NCBI GenBank assembly: GCA_021811225.1 | Contig: JAJZPJ010000194.1 | Span: forward strand, 1-5,031 | Length of the DNA stretch: 5,031 nucleotides | Direction of reading: 5' to 3' | Origin: Pseudomonadota bacterium | Lineage (GTDB): Bacteria > Pseudomonadota > Gammaproteobacteria > Burkholderiales > Rhodocyclaceae | Shown: one piece after another, positions 1-5,031 of the stretch | Position numbering within the stretch: position 1 is the first letter of the stretch | Layout: every line of letters begins with the position of its first letter | The notes under the pieces: model-generated | The model's database searches: none | What the model was told of the DNA's origin: nothing | The model's input: the letters and a program-made list of their open reading frames with translations, nothing else | Position numbers and translations under genes: made by a program

Positions 1-1346
1 ACGGCGACGGCGTTGATCAGCGCCTGGGCGAAATCGTGGCCGATGCCCCACCAGCCGAGGAAGGTGACCAGGGCGACGGCGCACACCGCCGGCACGAACA
101 CCGCGGCGACGCGGTCGGCGAGCCGCTGCACCGGCGCCTTCGAGCCCTGCGCCTGCTCCACCAGGCGGATGATGCCGGCGAGCAGGGTATGACTGCCCAC
201 CCCGGTGGCGCGAGCCTTGAGCAGCGCCGCTCCGTTCACCGTGGCGGCGAACAGCTTGTCGCCGGGATTCTTGGCCACCGGCAGGCTCTCGCCGGTGAGC
301 ATCGCCTCGACCAATGTGGATTGGCCTTCGAGCACCTCGCCGTCCACCGGCACGCTCTCGCCGGGACGCACGATGAACACGTCGCCGGGCACCAGGGTGC
401 CGACTGGCACCTCCAGCAACTGGCCGTCGCGCTCGACCCACGCGGTCTGCGGCTGCAGCCGGATCAGCGCCTCGATCGCCGCGGTGGTGCCGGCCTTGGC
501 GCGGGCTTCGAGGAGCTTGCCGGCGAGCACCAGGGTGATGATCATCGCCGAAGCCTCGAAATAGACGTGCTGCTGGTGGAGGCCCGCCAGGGTCACGATC
601 AGGCTGTAGAAGTAGGCCATGCTGGTGCCCAGCGCGACCAGCACGTCCATGTTGGCGCTGCCCCCCCTGAGCGCATTCCAGGCGCTCTGGTAGAAGCGTC
701 GGCCGATCCAGAACTGCACCGGCGTGGCGAAGAGAAGTTGTACTACGCGCGGCAGCACTTCCTCGTGTCCGTCGCCGCCGCCGAACATCAGCGCCATCTG
801 TACCAGGAGCGGCGCCGTCAAGAGCGCCGAGAACCAGAAGCGGCGCAACTCTTCGCGGTAGAGCGCGAGCTTCCTGGCCTTCTCCTGGGCGCGGCCCTCG
901 CCGCTCGACACGGTCGCCGAATAGCCGGCGCGCTTGACCGCGGCGATGATCGCATCGACATCGACCAGACCCGGCGTATAGCGCACGTGGGCTCTCTCGG
1001 CGGCGAGGTTGACCGTCGCCTCGACCTCGGGCAGCCGGTTCAGCACGGTCTCGATGCGCGCCGCGCAGGCGGCGCAGGTCATGCCCGAGAGCGACAGCAC
1101 CAGGGTCTGCCGGGGCACGTCGTAGCCGGTCTTCTTGATCGCATCGACCAGTTGCTTGGCCGTGACCGGCTCGTCGAAGCGGATCTGGGCGCGCTCGGAG
1201 GCGAGATTGACGCTGGCCTCGACCCCCGGCATCCGGTTCAGGGTCTTCTCGATTCTCGCCGAGCAGGCGGCGCAGGTCATGCCGGCGATCGGCAGATCGA
1301 TCGTCTTGTCGCGGCTGTGCGCAGTTTCTTCGGCGGCGGTATCCAT
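1..1346 (-). CDS. copA: Copper-translocating P1B-type ATPase, N-terminal 448 residues (3' end outside window)
   Basis: Inner-membrane ATPase that exports Cu(I) from the cytoplasm. Seen: two tandem heavy-metal-associated domains, each with GMTCAAC (residues 22-28 and 88-94, copper-binding Cys25/28 and Cys91/94). Membrane segments follow at about 170-188, 201-215, 232-253 (starting NMDVLVALGTS, typical of Cu+ ATPases) and 263-280. The actuator domain has its TGE dephosphorylation loop at 351-353, and a fifth membrane segment lies at about 415-440. The window ends just before the expected CPC membrane motif, so the DKTGT phosphorylation site and nucleotide-binding domain are not visible. Such proteins usually have about 750-830 residues. 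The frame is open throughout. ATG at 1346 is the only reasonable start, because the upstream gene's stop is in the same frame four codons earlier; no clear Shine-Dalgarno is seen. It lies 9 bp after the TauE-like gene, so translation may be coupled. It could instead be CcoI/FixI, the ATPase for cbb3-oxidase assembly, as the position suggests; the two metal-binding domains and NMDVLVALGTS favour CopA. Confidence 0.93.
   Translation of the reverse strand, partial: MDTAAEETAHSRDKTIDLPIAGMTCAACSARIEKTLNRMPGVEASVNLASERAQIRFDEPVTAKQLVDAIKKTGYDVPRQTLVLSLSGMTCAACAARIETVLNRLPEVEATVNLAAERAHVRYTPGLVDVDAIIAAVKRAGYSATVSSGEGRAQEKARKLALYREELRRFWFSALLTAPLLVQMALMFGGGDGHEEVLPRVVQLLFATPVQFWIGRRFYQSAWNALRGGSANMDVLVALGTSMAYFYSLIVTLAGLHQQHVYFEASAMIITLVLAGKLLEARAKAGTTAAIEALIRLQPQTAWVERDGQLLEVPVGTLVPGDVFIVRPGESVPVDGEVLEGQSTLVEAMLTGESLPVAKNPGDKLFAATVNGAALLKARATGVGSHTLLAGIIRLVEQAQGSKAPVQRLADRVAAVFVPAVCAVALVTFLGWWGIGHDFAQALINAVA
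1065..1283. repeat. Internal duplication encoding the two metal-binding domains of the copper ATPase
   Basis: An identical 21-bp stretch occurs at 1065-1085 and 1263-1283, 198 bp (66 codons) apart and in the same frame. It covers the GMTCAAC copper-binding motif of each domain. The flanking parts are similar but diverged (for example the LNRMPGVEASVNLA and LNRLPEVEATVNLA segments). This is an old domain duplication within the gene, not a mobile or regulatory repeat. Confidence 0.8.
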
Positions 1347-1355
1347 CGTCGGATG

Positions 1356-2060
1356 TTACACGTGGCAGACCAGACCCGCCCACAGGCGGCCGCCCAGCGT
1401 GGTGGCGTTGAACAGGCCGAGGATGCCGAAGGCCAGCACCAGGACGCCGGAGGTCAAGCGCAGGCGGGCCCCATGCAGCACGTGCGAGAAACGGGCGAGC
1501 AGGAAGCTGGCGGCGAGCAGATTGGGCAGCGTGCCCAGACCGAAGGTCAGCATCAGCGCCGCGCCGCGCGCCGCGCCGCCCGAGAGCAGCGCCAGGGTGG
1601 CGACGCTATAGACCATGCCGCAGGGCAGAAAACCCCACAGCAGTCCGAGCGGCAGCGCCTGCGCCGCACGCCTGGCCGGCAGGTAGCGCCGCGTCAGCGG
1701 CTGAATCCGGGCCCACAGCCGCTGGCCGATGCGCTCGGTGAACGCCAGCGCCCGGGTGACGCCGCAGAGGTACAGACCGAGGGCCAGCAGCATCAGGTTG
1801 GCGGCGACGTACAGCGCCATCTGCACCGGCAGCAGATGATTGAGCAACAGACCGAAGCTGCCGAGCCCGCCCAGCACCGCGCCGATCGCGGCGTAGCTGA
1901 TGATGCGGCCGGCGTTGTAGGCGAGGCTGAGCCTCCAGGGAGGCCGCTGCCCGGGCGAGGACACGGTCAGCGCGCCGACGATGCCGCCGCACATCGCCAG
2001 GCAATGGGTACCGCCCAGGAGACCGATGAGGAAAACGGCGATGAAACCGGTATCGGGCAT
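1356..2060 (-). CDS. Sulfite exporter TauE/SafE (UreH-like) family membrane protein
   Basis: Polytopic inner-membrane protein of the TauE/SafE/UreH-like superfamily; its substrate is not known from sequence. Seen with the ATG at 2060 (234 residues): an N-terminal hydrophobic helix running into GGTHCLAMCGG (His19, Cys20, Met23, Cys24), a conserved YNAGRIISY stretch near 48-56, about six hydrophobic segments, a second motif GFLPCGM with Cys147, and a C-terminal Cys-His-Val tail. The paired GG-x-HCxxMCGG and LPCG motifs are typical of the subgroup often found beside copper ATPase and cbb3-oxidase genes, and they resemble metal or thiol ligands. Start: a GTG at 2075 in the same frame would give 239 residues and a 12-bp rather than 27-bp gap to hemN. 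Neither start has a good Shine-Dalgarno; I prefer ATG because the hydrophobic helix follows directly. It sits between hemN and the copper ATPase, probably cotranscribed. A role in copper handling or oxidase maturation is inferred from context only. Confidence 0.86.
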   Translation of the reverse strand: MPDTGFIAVFLIGLLGGTHCLAMCGGIVGALTVSSPGQRPPWRLSLAYNAGRIISYAAIGAVLGGLGSFGLLLNHLLPVQMALYVAANLMLLALGLYLCGVTRALAFTERIGQRLWARIQPLTRRYLPARRAAQALPLGLLWGFLPCGMVYSVATLALLSGGAARGAALMLTFGLGTLPNLLAASFLLARFSHVLHGARLRLTSGVLVLAFGILGLFNATTLGGRLWAGLVCHV

Positions 2061-2087
2061 TGCAGGCGCCGGCACCCCAAGAGGGTA

Positions 2088-3482
2088 CTAAATGACCTTC
2101 GAATAGCGCGCCCGCTCGCGGTCGCCGCGCAAGTAGCGGTCGAAGACCATGGCGATGTTTCGCACCAGCATCCGGCCCCGTGGCAGGACATTGAGCCACT
2201 GGTCGTCGATGCTCAGCAAGTCAGCCTTCGCCATCTCGGCGAGATCGGCGAGCTCGACCGCGAAGTAGGACTTGAAATCGATCAGGTGGGCGATCTCGAT
2301 CGACTCGATCGACAGCGCGAAATGACACATCAGCGCCTGGATGATCGAACGGCGCAAGAGATCGTCCGGAGTCAGCTCGATGCCGCGCATCACCGGCAGC
2401 ACGTCGCGGTCGAGCGCGTCGTAATACTCTTCGATGGTCTTGTAGTTCTGGCAATAGCTCGGCCCGACCTTGCTGATGGCGGAGACGCCGAAGGCCATCA
2501 GGTCGGCCTCGGCGTGGGTCGAATAACCCTGAAAATTGCGGTGCAGACGGCCCTGGCGCTGGGCTACGGTGAGTTCGTCGTCGGGCTTGGCAAAGTGGTC
2601 CATGCCGATGAAGACGTAGCCGGCATCGGTGAGCCGACGGATCGCCAGTTGCAGGATCTGCAGCTTGGCGTCCGGCGAGGGCAGCTCGGATTCGTTGATG
2701 CGCCGCTGCGGTTTGGCCAGCCGCGGCAGATGCGCGTAGTTGTAGATCGAGAGGCGATCCGGCGAGAGCCCGATGACCTCCTCCAGAGTGTGGTTGAAGC
2801 TGATCACGTTCTGCTTGGGCAAGCCGTAGATCAGGTCCACGCTCACCGACTTGAAGCCGCTGGCGCGCGCCGCCTCGATCACCAGGTGCGTTTCCGCCAG
2901 ACTCTGGATGCGGTTGACCGCCTTTTGCACCGCCGGATCGAAATCCTGGACGCCCACGCTCATCCGGTTGAAACCGAGCTCGGCCAGCAGCGCCACGGTC
3001 TCGGCATCGACCTTGCGCGGATCGACCTCGATCGAATATTCGCCGTTGGGCACCAGCTGGAAGTGCTCGCGGATCGACGCCATCAGTTGGCGCAGTTCGT
3101 CGTTCGAGAGAAAGGTCGGCGTACCGCCGCCGAAGTGCAGCTGCACCACCTCGTGGCTGCCCTCGAGCGCGGCTGCCTGCATCTTCAGTTCCTTGGCCAG
3201 GTACTTGAGATACTTGGCGGAGCGGCCGTGATCCTTGGTGATGATCTTGTTGCAGGCGCAGTAATAGCAGATGGTGTTGCAGAAGGGGATATGGACGTAT
3301 AATGAAAGTGGTCTGCTGATGCCCCCGATGGTGCGGCGGCCGAGCCAGAGCCGGTAGGCTTCAGCGTCGAAGGCTTCGACGAAGCGGTCGGCGGTCGGAT
3401 AGGAGGTATACCGCGGGCCACTGACGTCGAAGCGACGGATGACCTGCGGATCGAAAATAAGCTCTTGAAAGGAAGTAGCCAT
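2088..3482 (-). CDS. hemN: Oxygen-independent coproporphyrinogen III oxidase (radical SAM)
   Basis: Cytoplasmic radical-SAM enzyme that converts coproporphyrinogen III to protoporphyrinogen IX without O2, allowing haem synthesis under anoxia. Seen (464 residues; E. coli HemN is close to 457): N-terminal GPRYTSYPTADRF typical of true HemN, then IPFCNTICYYCAC with cluster cysteines Cys68, Cys72 and Cys75 and the extra HemN-type Cys77, then the SAM-binding GGGTP at 118-122. Further HemN signatures are GFNRMSVGVQDFD, DLIYGLPKQ and SIYNYAHLP, and the C-terminal domain ends in RERARYSKVI. Start: the frame is open to 3560, but ATG at 3482 matches the family's N-terminus; the extra 26 upstream residues run through the promoter region and look non-coding. 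A weak GGA lies 7 bases ahead of the ATG. Transcribed divergently from fnr and first gene of the probable hemN-tauE-copA operon. An FNR box 65 bp upstream suggests anaerobic induction. The CxxxCxxCxC motif and full length separate it from HemW-type paralogues. Confidence 0.97.
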   Translation of the reverse strand: MATSFQELIFDPQVIRRFDVSGPRYTSYPTADRFVEAFDAEAYRLWLGRRTIGGISRPLSLYVHIPFCNTICYYCACNKIITKDHGRSAKYLKYLAKELKMQAAALEGSHEVVQLHFGGGTPTFLSNDELRQLMASIREHFQLVPNGEYSIEVDPRKVDAETVALLAELGFNRMSVGVQDFDPAVQKAVNRIQSLAETHLVIEAARASGFKSVSVDLIYGLPKQNVISFNHTLEEVIGLSPDRLSIYNYAHLPRLAKPQRRINESELPSPDAKLQILQLAIRRLTDAGYVFIGMDHFAKPDDELTVAQRQGRLHRNFQGYSTHAEADLMAFGVSAISKVGPSYCQNYKTIEEYYDALDRDVLPVMRGIELTPDDLLRRSIIQALMCHFALSIESIEIAHLIDFKSYFAVELADLAEMAKADLLSIDDQWLNVLPRGRMLVRNIAMVFDRYLRGDRERARYSKVI

Positions 3483-3510
3483 CTTTTTCCGGTAAATGGT
3501 GCCAATGCGC

Positions 3511-3524
3511 CATAGCTTATGATG
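3511..3524 (-). promoter_or_regulatory. Candidate hemN -10 region (FNR-activated type)
   Basis: On the minus strand this stretch reads CATCATAAGCTATG and offers two weak -10 hexamers, CATCAT (3524-3519) and CATAAG (3521-3516), each matching TATAAT at 4 of 6. The first predicts a transcript start near 3512, which puts the FNR box centre at about -41.5, the usual spacing for a class II FNR-activated promoter. No good -35 is present, as expected if FNR replaces that contact. The resulting leader would be about 30 bases. The site is inferred from weak hexamers plus spacing. Confidence 0.35.
3518..3523 (+). promoter_or_regulatory. Candidate fnr -10 hexamer
   Basis: TATGAT matches the sigma-70 -10 consensus at 5 of 6 and lies 60 bp ahead of the fnr ATG. 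The -35 region about 17 bp upstream is poor (around ATGGTG). If used, the transcript would start near 3530 and the FNR box would lie downstream of the start, centred near +24. That position fits autorepression by a bound roadblock. The hexamer overlaps the candidate hemN -10 on the other strand. Confidence 0.35.
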
Positions 3525-3546
3525 ATGTGATCTTGCGCTCGGCGTG

Positions 3547-3560
3547 TTGACACAAATCAA
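3547..3560. promoter_or_regulatory. FNR/ANR box (TTGAC-ACAA-ATCAA)
   Basis: The 14-bp site matches the FNR consensus TTGAT-N4-ATCAA at 9 of 10 defined bases, with C in place of T at position 5. It lies between the divergent hemN and fnr genes, with its right edge 23 bp before the fnr ATG and its left edge 64 bp before the hemN ATG. E209, S212 and R213 of the FNR encoded next door are the residues that read this half-site in E. coli. It probably serves anaerobic activation of hemN and feedback on fnr. A Dnr-type regulator would read the same motif. It is the only FNR-like palindrome I found in the window. Confidence 0.72.
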
Positions 3561-3583
3561 ACGGCTACCCGACTCGACCGACC

Positions 3584-4330
3584 ATGCACAAACCTAACCA
3601 GAGCATCATACCGTTGACGCTGAGCACGCTCAAGGCGGCCTGCTCGCAATGCAATCTGCGCGAGCTGTGTCTGCCCTACGGTCTCTCCGAAGACGAGATC
3701 GAGCAGATCGACAGCATGGTCGGCGTCCGCCGCAGGCTCAAACGCCAGCAGCACCTCTACCGTGCCGGCGAGGGCTTCGAGGCGATCTACGCGATCAGGA
3801 GCGGTTTCTTCAAGACCGACGTGCTGCTCGAAGACGGCCGCGACCAGGTCACCGGTTTCCAGATGGCCGGCGAAATCCTCGGCATGGACGGCATCAGCGG
3901 CGAGACCCACACCTGCAACGCCGTGGCACTCGAAGACAGCGAGATCTGCGTCATCCCCTTCGCCCACCTCGAACATCTGTCGCGCGAGATCCAGGCGCTG
4001 CAACGTCACTTTCATCAGGTGATGAGCCGGGAGATCGTGCGCGACCACGGCGTCATGATGCTGCTGGGCACGATGCGCGCAGAGGAGCGGCTGGCGGCTT
4101 TTCTGCTCAATCTGTCGCAACGCTTCACCGCGCGCGGCTATTCCCCGGCCGAGTTCCATCTGCGCATGACCCGCGACGAGATCGGCTCCTACCTGGGTCT
4201 CAAGCTCGAGACGGTGAGCCGCGCCTTCTCCCGCTTCCAGGAAGACGGCTTCATCGCCGTACAGCAAAAGCACATCCGCATCCTGGACATCGCCGGCTTG
4301 AAGGCGCTGCTCACCCACCAAGCGATCTGA
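3584..4330 (+). CDS. fnr: Oxygen-sensing transcriptional regulator FNR
   Basis: Cytoplasmic global regulator of the oxic-anoxic switch. It dimerises and binds DNA when carrying an O2-labile [4Fe-4S] cluster. Seen (248 residues): cluster cysteines Cys20, Cys23 and Cys29 (CSQCNLRELC) plus Cys122, all at the same numbers as in E. coli FNR. A cyclic-nucleotide-binding-type beta-roll spans about 35-135 (RAGEGFEAIYAIRSGFFK, then GEILGMDGIS). A long dimerisation helix at about 138-165 includes Asp154. The winged helix-turn-helix has MTRDEIGSYLGL followed by ETVSR, giving Glu209, Ser212 and Arg213, the DNA-contact residues for TTGAT half-sites. It is therefore a true FNR/ANR-type sensor, not CRP or FixK. 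Start: the ATG gives exact numbering agreement with E. coli FNR, although no Shine-Dalgarno is visible before it. It is divergent from hemN and shares an FNR box with it, so autoregulation is likely. Its last 20 bp overlap the convergent sirB2-like gene. Confidence 0.97.
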   Translation: MHKPNQSIIPLTLSTLKAACSQCNLRELCLPYGLSEDEIEQIDSMVGVRRRLKRQQHLYRAGEGFEAIYAIRSGFFKTDVLLEDGRDQVTGFQMAGEILGMDGISGETHTCNAVALEDSEICVIPFAHLEHLSREIQALQRHFHQVMSREIVRDHGVMMLLGTMRAEERLAAFLLNLSQRFTARGYSPAEFHLRMTRDEIGSYLGLKLETVSRAFSRFQEDGFIAVQQKHIRILDIAGLKALLTHQAI

Positions 4331-4333
4331 GCA
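4308..4333. repeat. Inverted repeat TGCTCA-N14-TGAGCA spanning both convergent stop codons
   Basis: The arms at 4308-4313 and 4328-4333 are perfect 6-bp complements around a 14-base loop. The right arm contains the TGA stop of fnr and the left arm contains the stop of the minus-strand sirB2-like gene. No T-run follows on either strand, so it is not a standard intrinsic terminator. It may be a weak bidirectional pause or end-protecting hairpin, or it may be chance. Confidence 0.3.
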
Positions 4334-4718
4334 CTGCCAGCATTCCCCACGCATCCTTGGTGAGCGCCACCGAGACGATATAGCCGAACACCGTCAGCGC
4401 CGCGATGCCGCTGACGAGCCGGACGCGCCTGCCGTGATCCCTGCCCAGCGCGATGGCGCCCAGGATGATATAGGCGATCAGACCGAACACCTTCGCCGTC
4501 AGCCAGGTCTGGGCCAACGGATATTCCCCGCCCAGCACGCACAGCGTGATCGCCGCACCGAGCAGCAAGCTGTCGTTGACGTGCGGCAGCACCCTCACCC
4601 AGCGCCGACGCAACAGCGGCGAATCGAAGAGCGTCCAGACACCGCGCACGGCGAAGCCGCCACCGCTCAAGACGACGCAGGTGACGTGCAGATACTTGAC
4701 CGCGAGATAGGTATTCAT
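4311..4718 (-). CDS. SirB2-family small integral membrane protein
   Basis: A 135-residue membrane protein of the SirB2 family. The name comes from an enterobacterial invasion-gene regulator locus and does not describe a proven biochemical role. Seen: four hydrophobic segments at about 5-28, 47-63, 72-91 and 101-120; an N-terminal VKYLHVT with His11; the family signature SPLLRRRWVRVLPHVNDSLLL with His46; then YPLAQTWLTAKVFGLIAYIILG. The length is normal for the family. ATG at 4718 opens directly into the first membrane helix; only a weak GAG-type Shine-Dalgarno precedes it. It converges on fnr and overlaps the fnr 3' end by 20 bp. It is divergent from the downstream Crp/Fnr-type gene across a 67-bp gap in which I see no FNR box. 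The two membrane-proximal histidines could bind a metal or haem, but this is inference. Family assignment is confident; function is unknown. Confidence 0.9.
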   Translation of the reverse strand: MNTYLAVKYLHVTCVVLSGGGFAVRGVWTLFDSPLLRRRWVRVLPHVNDSLLLGAAITLCVLGGEYPLAQTWLTAKVFGLIAYIILGAIALGRDHGRRVRLVSGIAALTVFGYIVSVALTKDAWGMLAVLRSLGG

Positions 4719-4772
4719 TTCAGCTCGGCCCCGGCCTCGCCGCGCCGGAAATCATGATATGTTCCGAACTCC

Positions 4773-4780
4773 AAGGAGGT
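4773..4780 (+). promoter_or_regulatory. Strong Shine-Dalgarno (AAGGAGGT) for the second Crp/Fnr-type gene
   Basis: AAGGAGGT is fully complementary to the 16S rRNA anti-Shine-Dalgarno end and sits 5 bases before the ATG at 4786. It fixes the start of this gene and is much stronger than the sites of the other genes in the window. Possible -10 hexamers upstream (TATGTT at 4758-4763) are too weak to call. Confidence 0.85.
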
Positions 4781-4785
4781 AGCCC

Positions 4786-5031
4786 ATGCAAGCTGAAGAA
4801 CGACTCGATATCCCGCAGATCCTCCTGCGCCTGCCCTTGTTTCACGAACTCTCGCCCGAACAACTCGCCCATATCGCCGCCGGCACGCGCGAGAAGCGCC
4901 TGACCAAGGGCGAGATGCTGTTCCACAAGGGCGACGCGCCGCATGGCTTCTATTTGATCGTGTTCGGCCAGATCAAGCTCGCCTTTCCTTCGACCCAGGG
5001 CAACGAGAAGGTGGTGGAGATCATCGGGCCG
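4786..5031 (+). CDS. Crp/Fnr-family transcriptional regulator, Dnr-like, N-terminal 82 residues (3' end outside window)
   Basis: N-terminal sensory part of a Crp/Fnr-superfamily regulator. Seen: a short N-terminal helix (IPQILLRLPLFHELSPEQL), then the beta-roll of a cyclic-nucleotide-binding-type domain, with KGEMLFHKGDAPHGFYLIVFGQIKLAF at about 41-67 and GNEKVVEIIGP up to the window edge. There are no cysteines in the visible part, so it lacks the N-terminal FNR-type iron-sulfur ligands. The LFHELSPEQL and GNEKVVEIIGP pattern resembles Dnr-type nitrogen-oxide regulators, which bind haem and sense NO. The helix-turn-helix is not visible, so the DNA target and subgroup remain open; FixK/NnrR-like or plain Crp-like proteins are alternatives. 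It is placed divergently from the sirB2-like gene and downstream of fnr, consistent with a two-tier FNR-Dnr cascade (inference). Superfamily assignment is confident; Dnr subgroup is about 60% likely. Confidence 0.88.
   Translation, partial: MQAEERLDIPQILLRLPLFHELSPEQLAHIAAGTREKRLTKGEMLFHKGDAPHGFYLIVFGQIKLAFPSTQGNEKVVEIIGP

Noticed and set aside
36..3302. Very long plus-strand open frame (1088 codons) opposite the copper ATPase, TauE-like gene and most of hemN
   Set aside because: Its translation is low-complexity, rich in His, Arg, Gln and Asp, with no recognisable domain, and it crosses three well-supported minus-strand genes and their gaps. It is the expected open antisense frame in GC-rich coding DNA.
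3547..3552. Perfect TTGACA -35 hexamer within the left half of the FNR box, reading toward fnr
   Set aside because: No acceptable -10 hexamer lies 15-19 bp downstream (the sequence there is CG-rich), so the match is explained by the FNR half-site.
3483..3560. N-terminal extension of hemN to an ATG at 3560
   Set aside because: The extra 26 codons run through the FNR box and promoter region, have AT-rich non-coding character, and are absent from the HemN family; the ATG at 3482 fits the family.
3557..4354. Minus-strand open frame of 265 codons opposite fnr
   Set aside because: It mirrors fnr codon for codon in composition, has no domain signature, and fnr is certain on the other strand.
4751..4758. 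ATCATGAT palindrome in the gap before the second Crp/Fnr-type gene as a possible FNR/Dnr site
   Set aside because: It lacks the TTGAT-N4-ATCAA spacing and is only an 8-bp palindrome, which is common by chance.
4719..4785. Minus-strand frame over the start of the second Crp/Fnr-type gene (4720-4944) and possible small gene in the divergent gap
   Set aside because: It is antisense to the well-supported regulator with a strong Shine-Dalgarno, and its translation shows no family resemblance.

Overview
The window is GC-rich, densely coded bacterial DNA. Its products look like those of a betaproteobacterium with a facultatively anaerobic or denitrifying lifestyle, possibly Rhodocyclales-like. That placement is an inference from protein character and gene order (copper ATPase, TauE/SafE-like protein, hemN, then divergent fnr). 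The same order around fnr/anr is familiar from other proteobacteria that use cbb3 oxidases.

Layout. Positions 1-3482 hold three minus-strand genes that read as one operon, in transcription order: hemN (oxygen-independent coproporphyrinogen III oxidase), a TauE/SafE (UreH-like) membrane protein with an HCxxMCGG motif, and a copper-exporting P1B-type ATPase with two N-terminal metal-binding domains. The ATPase is cut by the window start just before its expected CPC motif. The 101-bp gap at 3483-3583 is AT-richer and holds a near-consensus FNR box and candidate divergent promoters. Plus-strand fnr (3584-4330) follows, with all four iron-sulfur cysteines at the same residue numbers as E. coli FNR. 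A small SirB2-family membrane protein on the minus strand (4311-4718) converges on fnr and overlaps its end by 20 bp. After a 67-bp divergent gap, a second Crp/Fnr-family regulator without N-terminal cysteines begins at 4786 behind a perfect Shine-Dalgarno sequence and runs off the right edge.

How the genes work together (inference). This is a low-oxygen response module. FNR senses oxygen loss through its [4Fe-4S] cluster and probably controls itself and hemN through the shared box. HemN keeps haem synthesis going without O2. The copper ATPase and TauE-like protein plausibly serve copper supply or homeostasis for haem-copper oxidases. The second regulator resembles the Dnr-type nitrogen-oxide branch.

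No stretch over 300 bp lacks a gene. I see no RNA genes, mobile elements, CRISPR arrays or convincing intrinsic terminators. I did not find a clearly undescribed system. The points most worth checking are the shared FNR box, the metal-ligand-like motifs in the TauE-like and SirB2 proteins, and the convergent fnr/sirB2 overlap.
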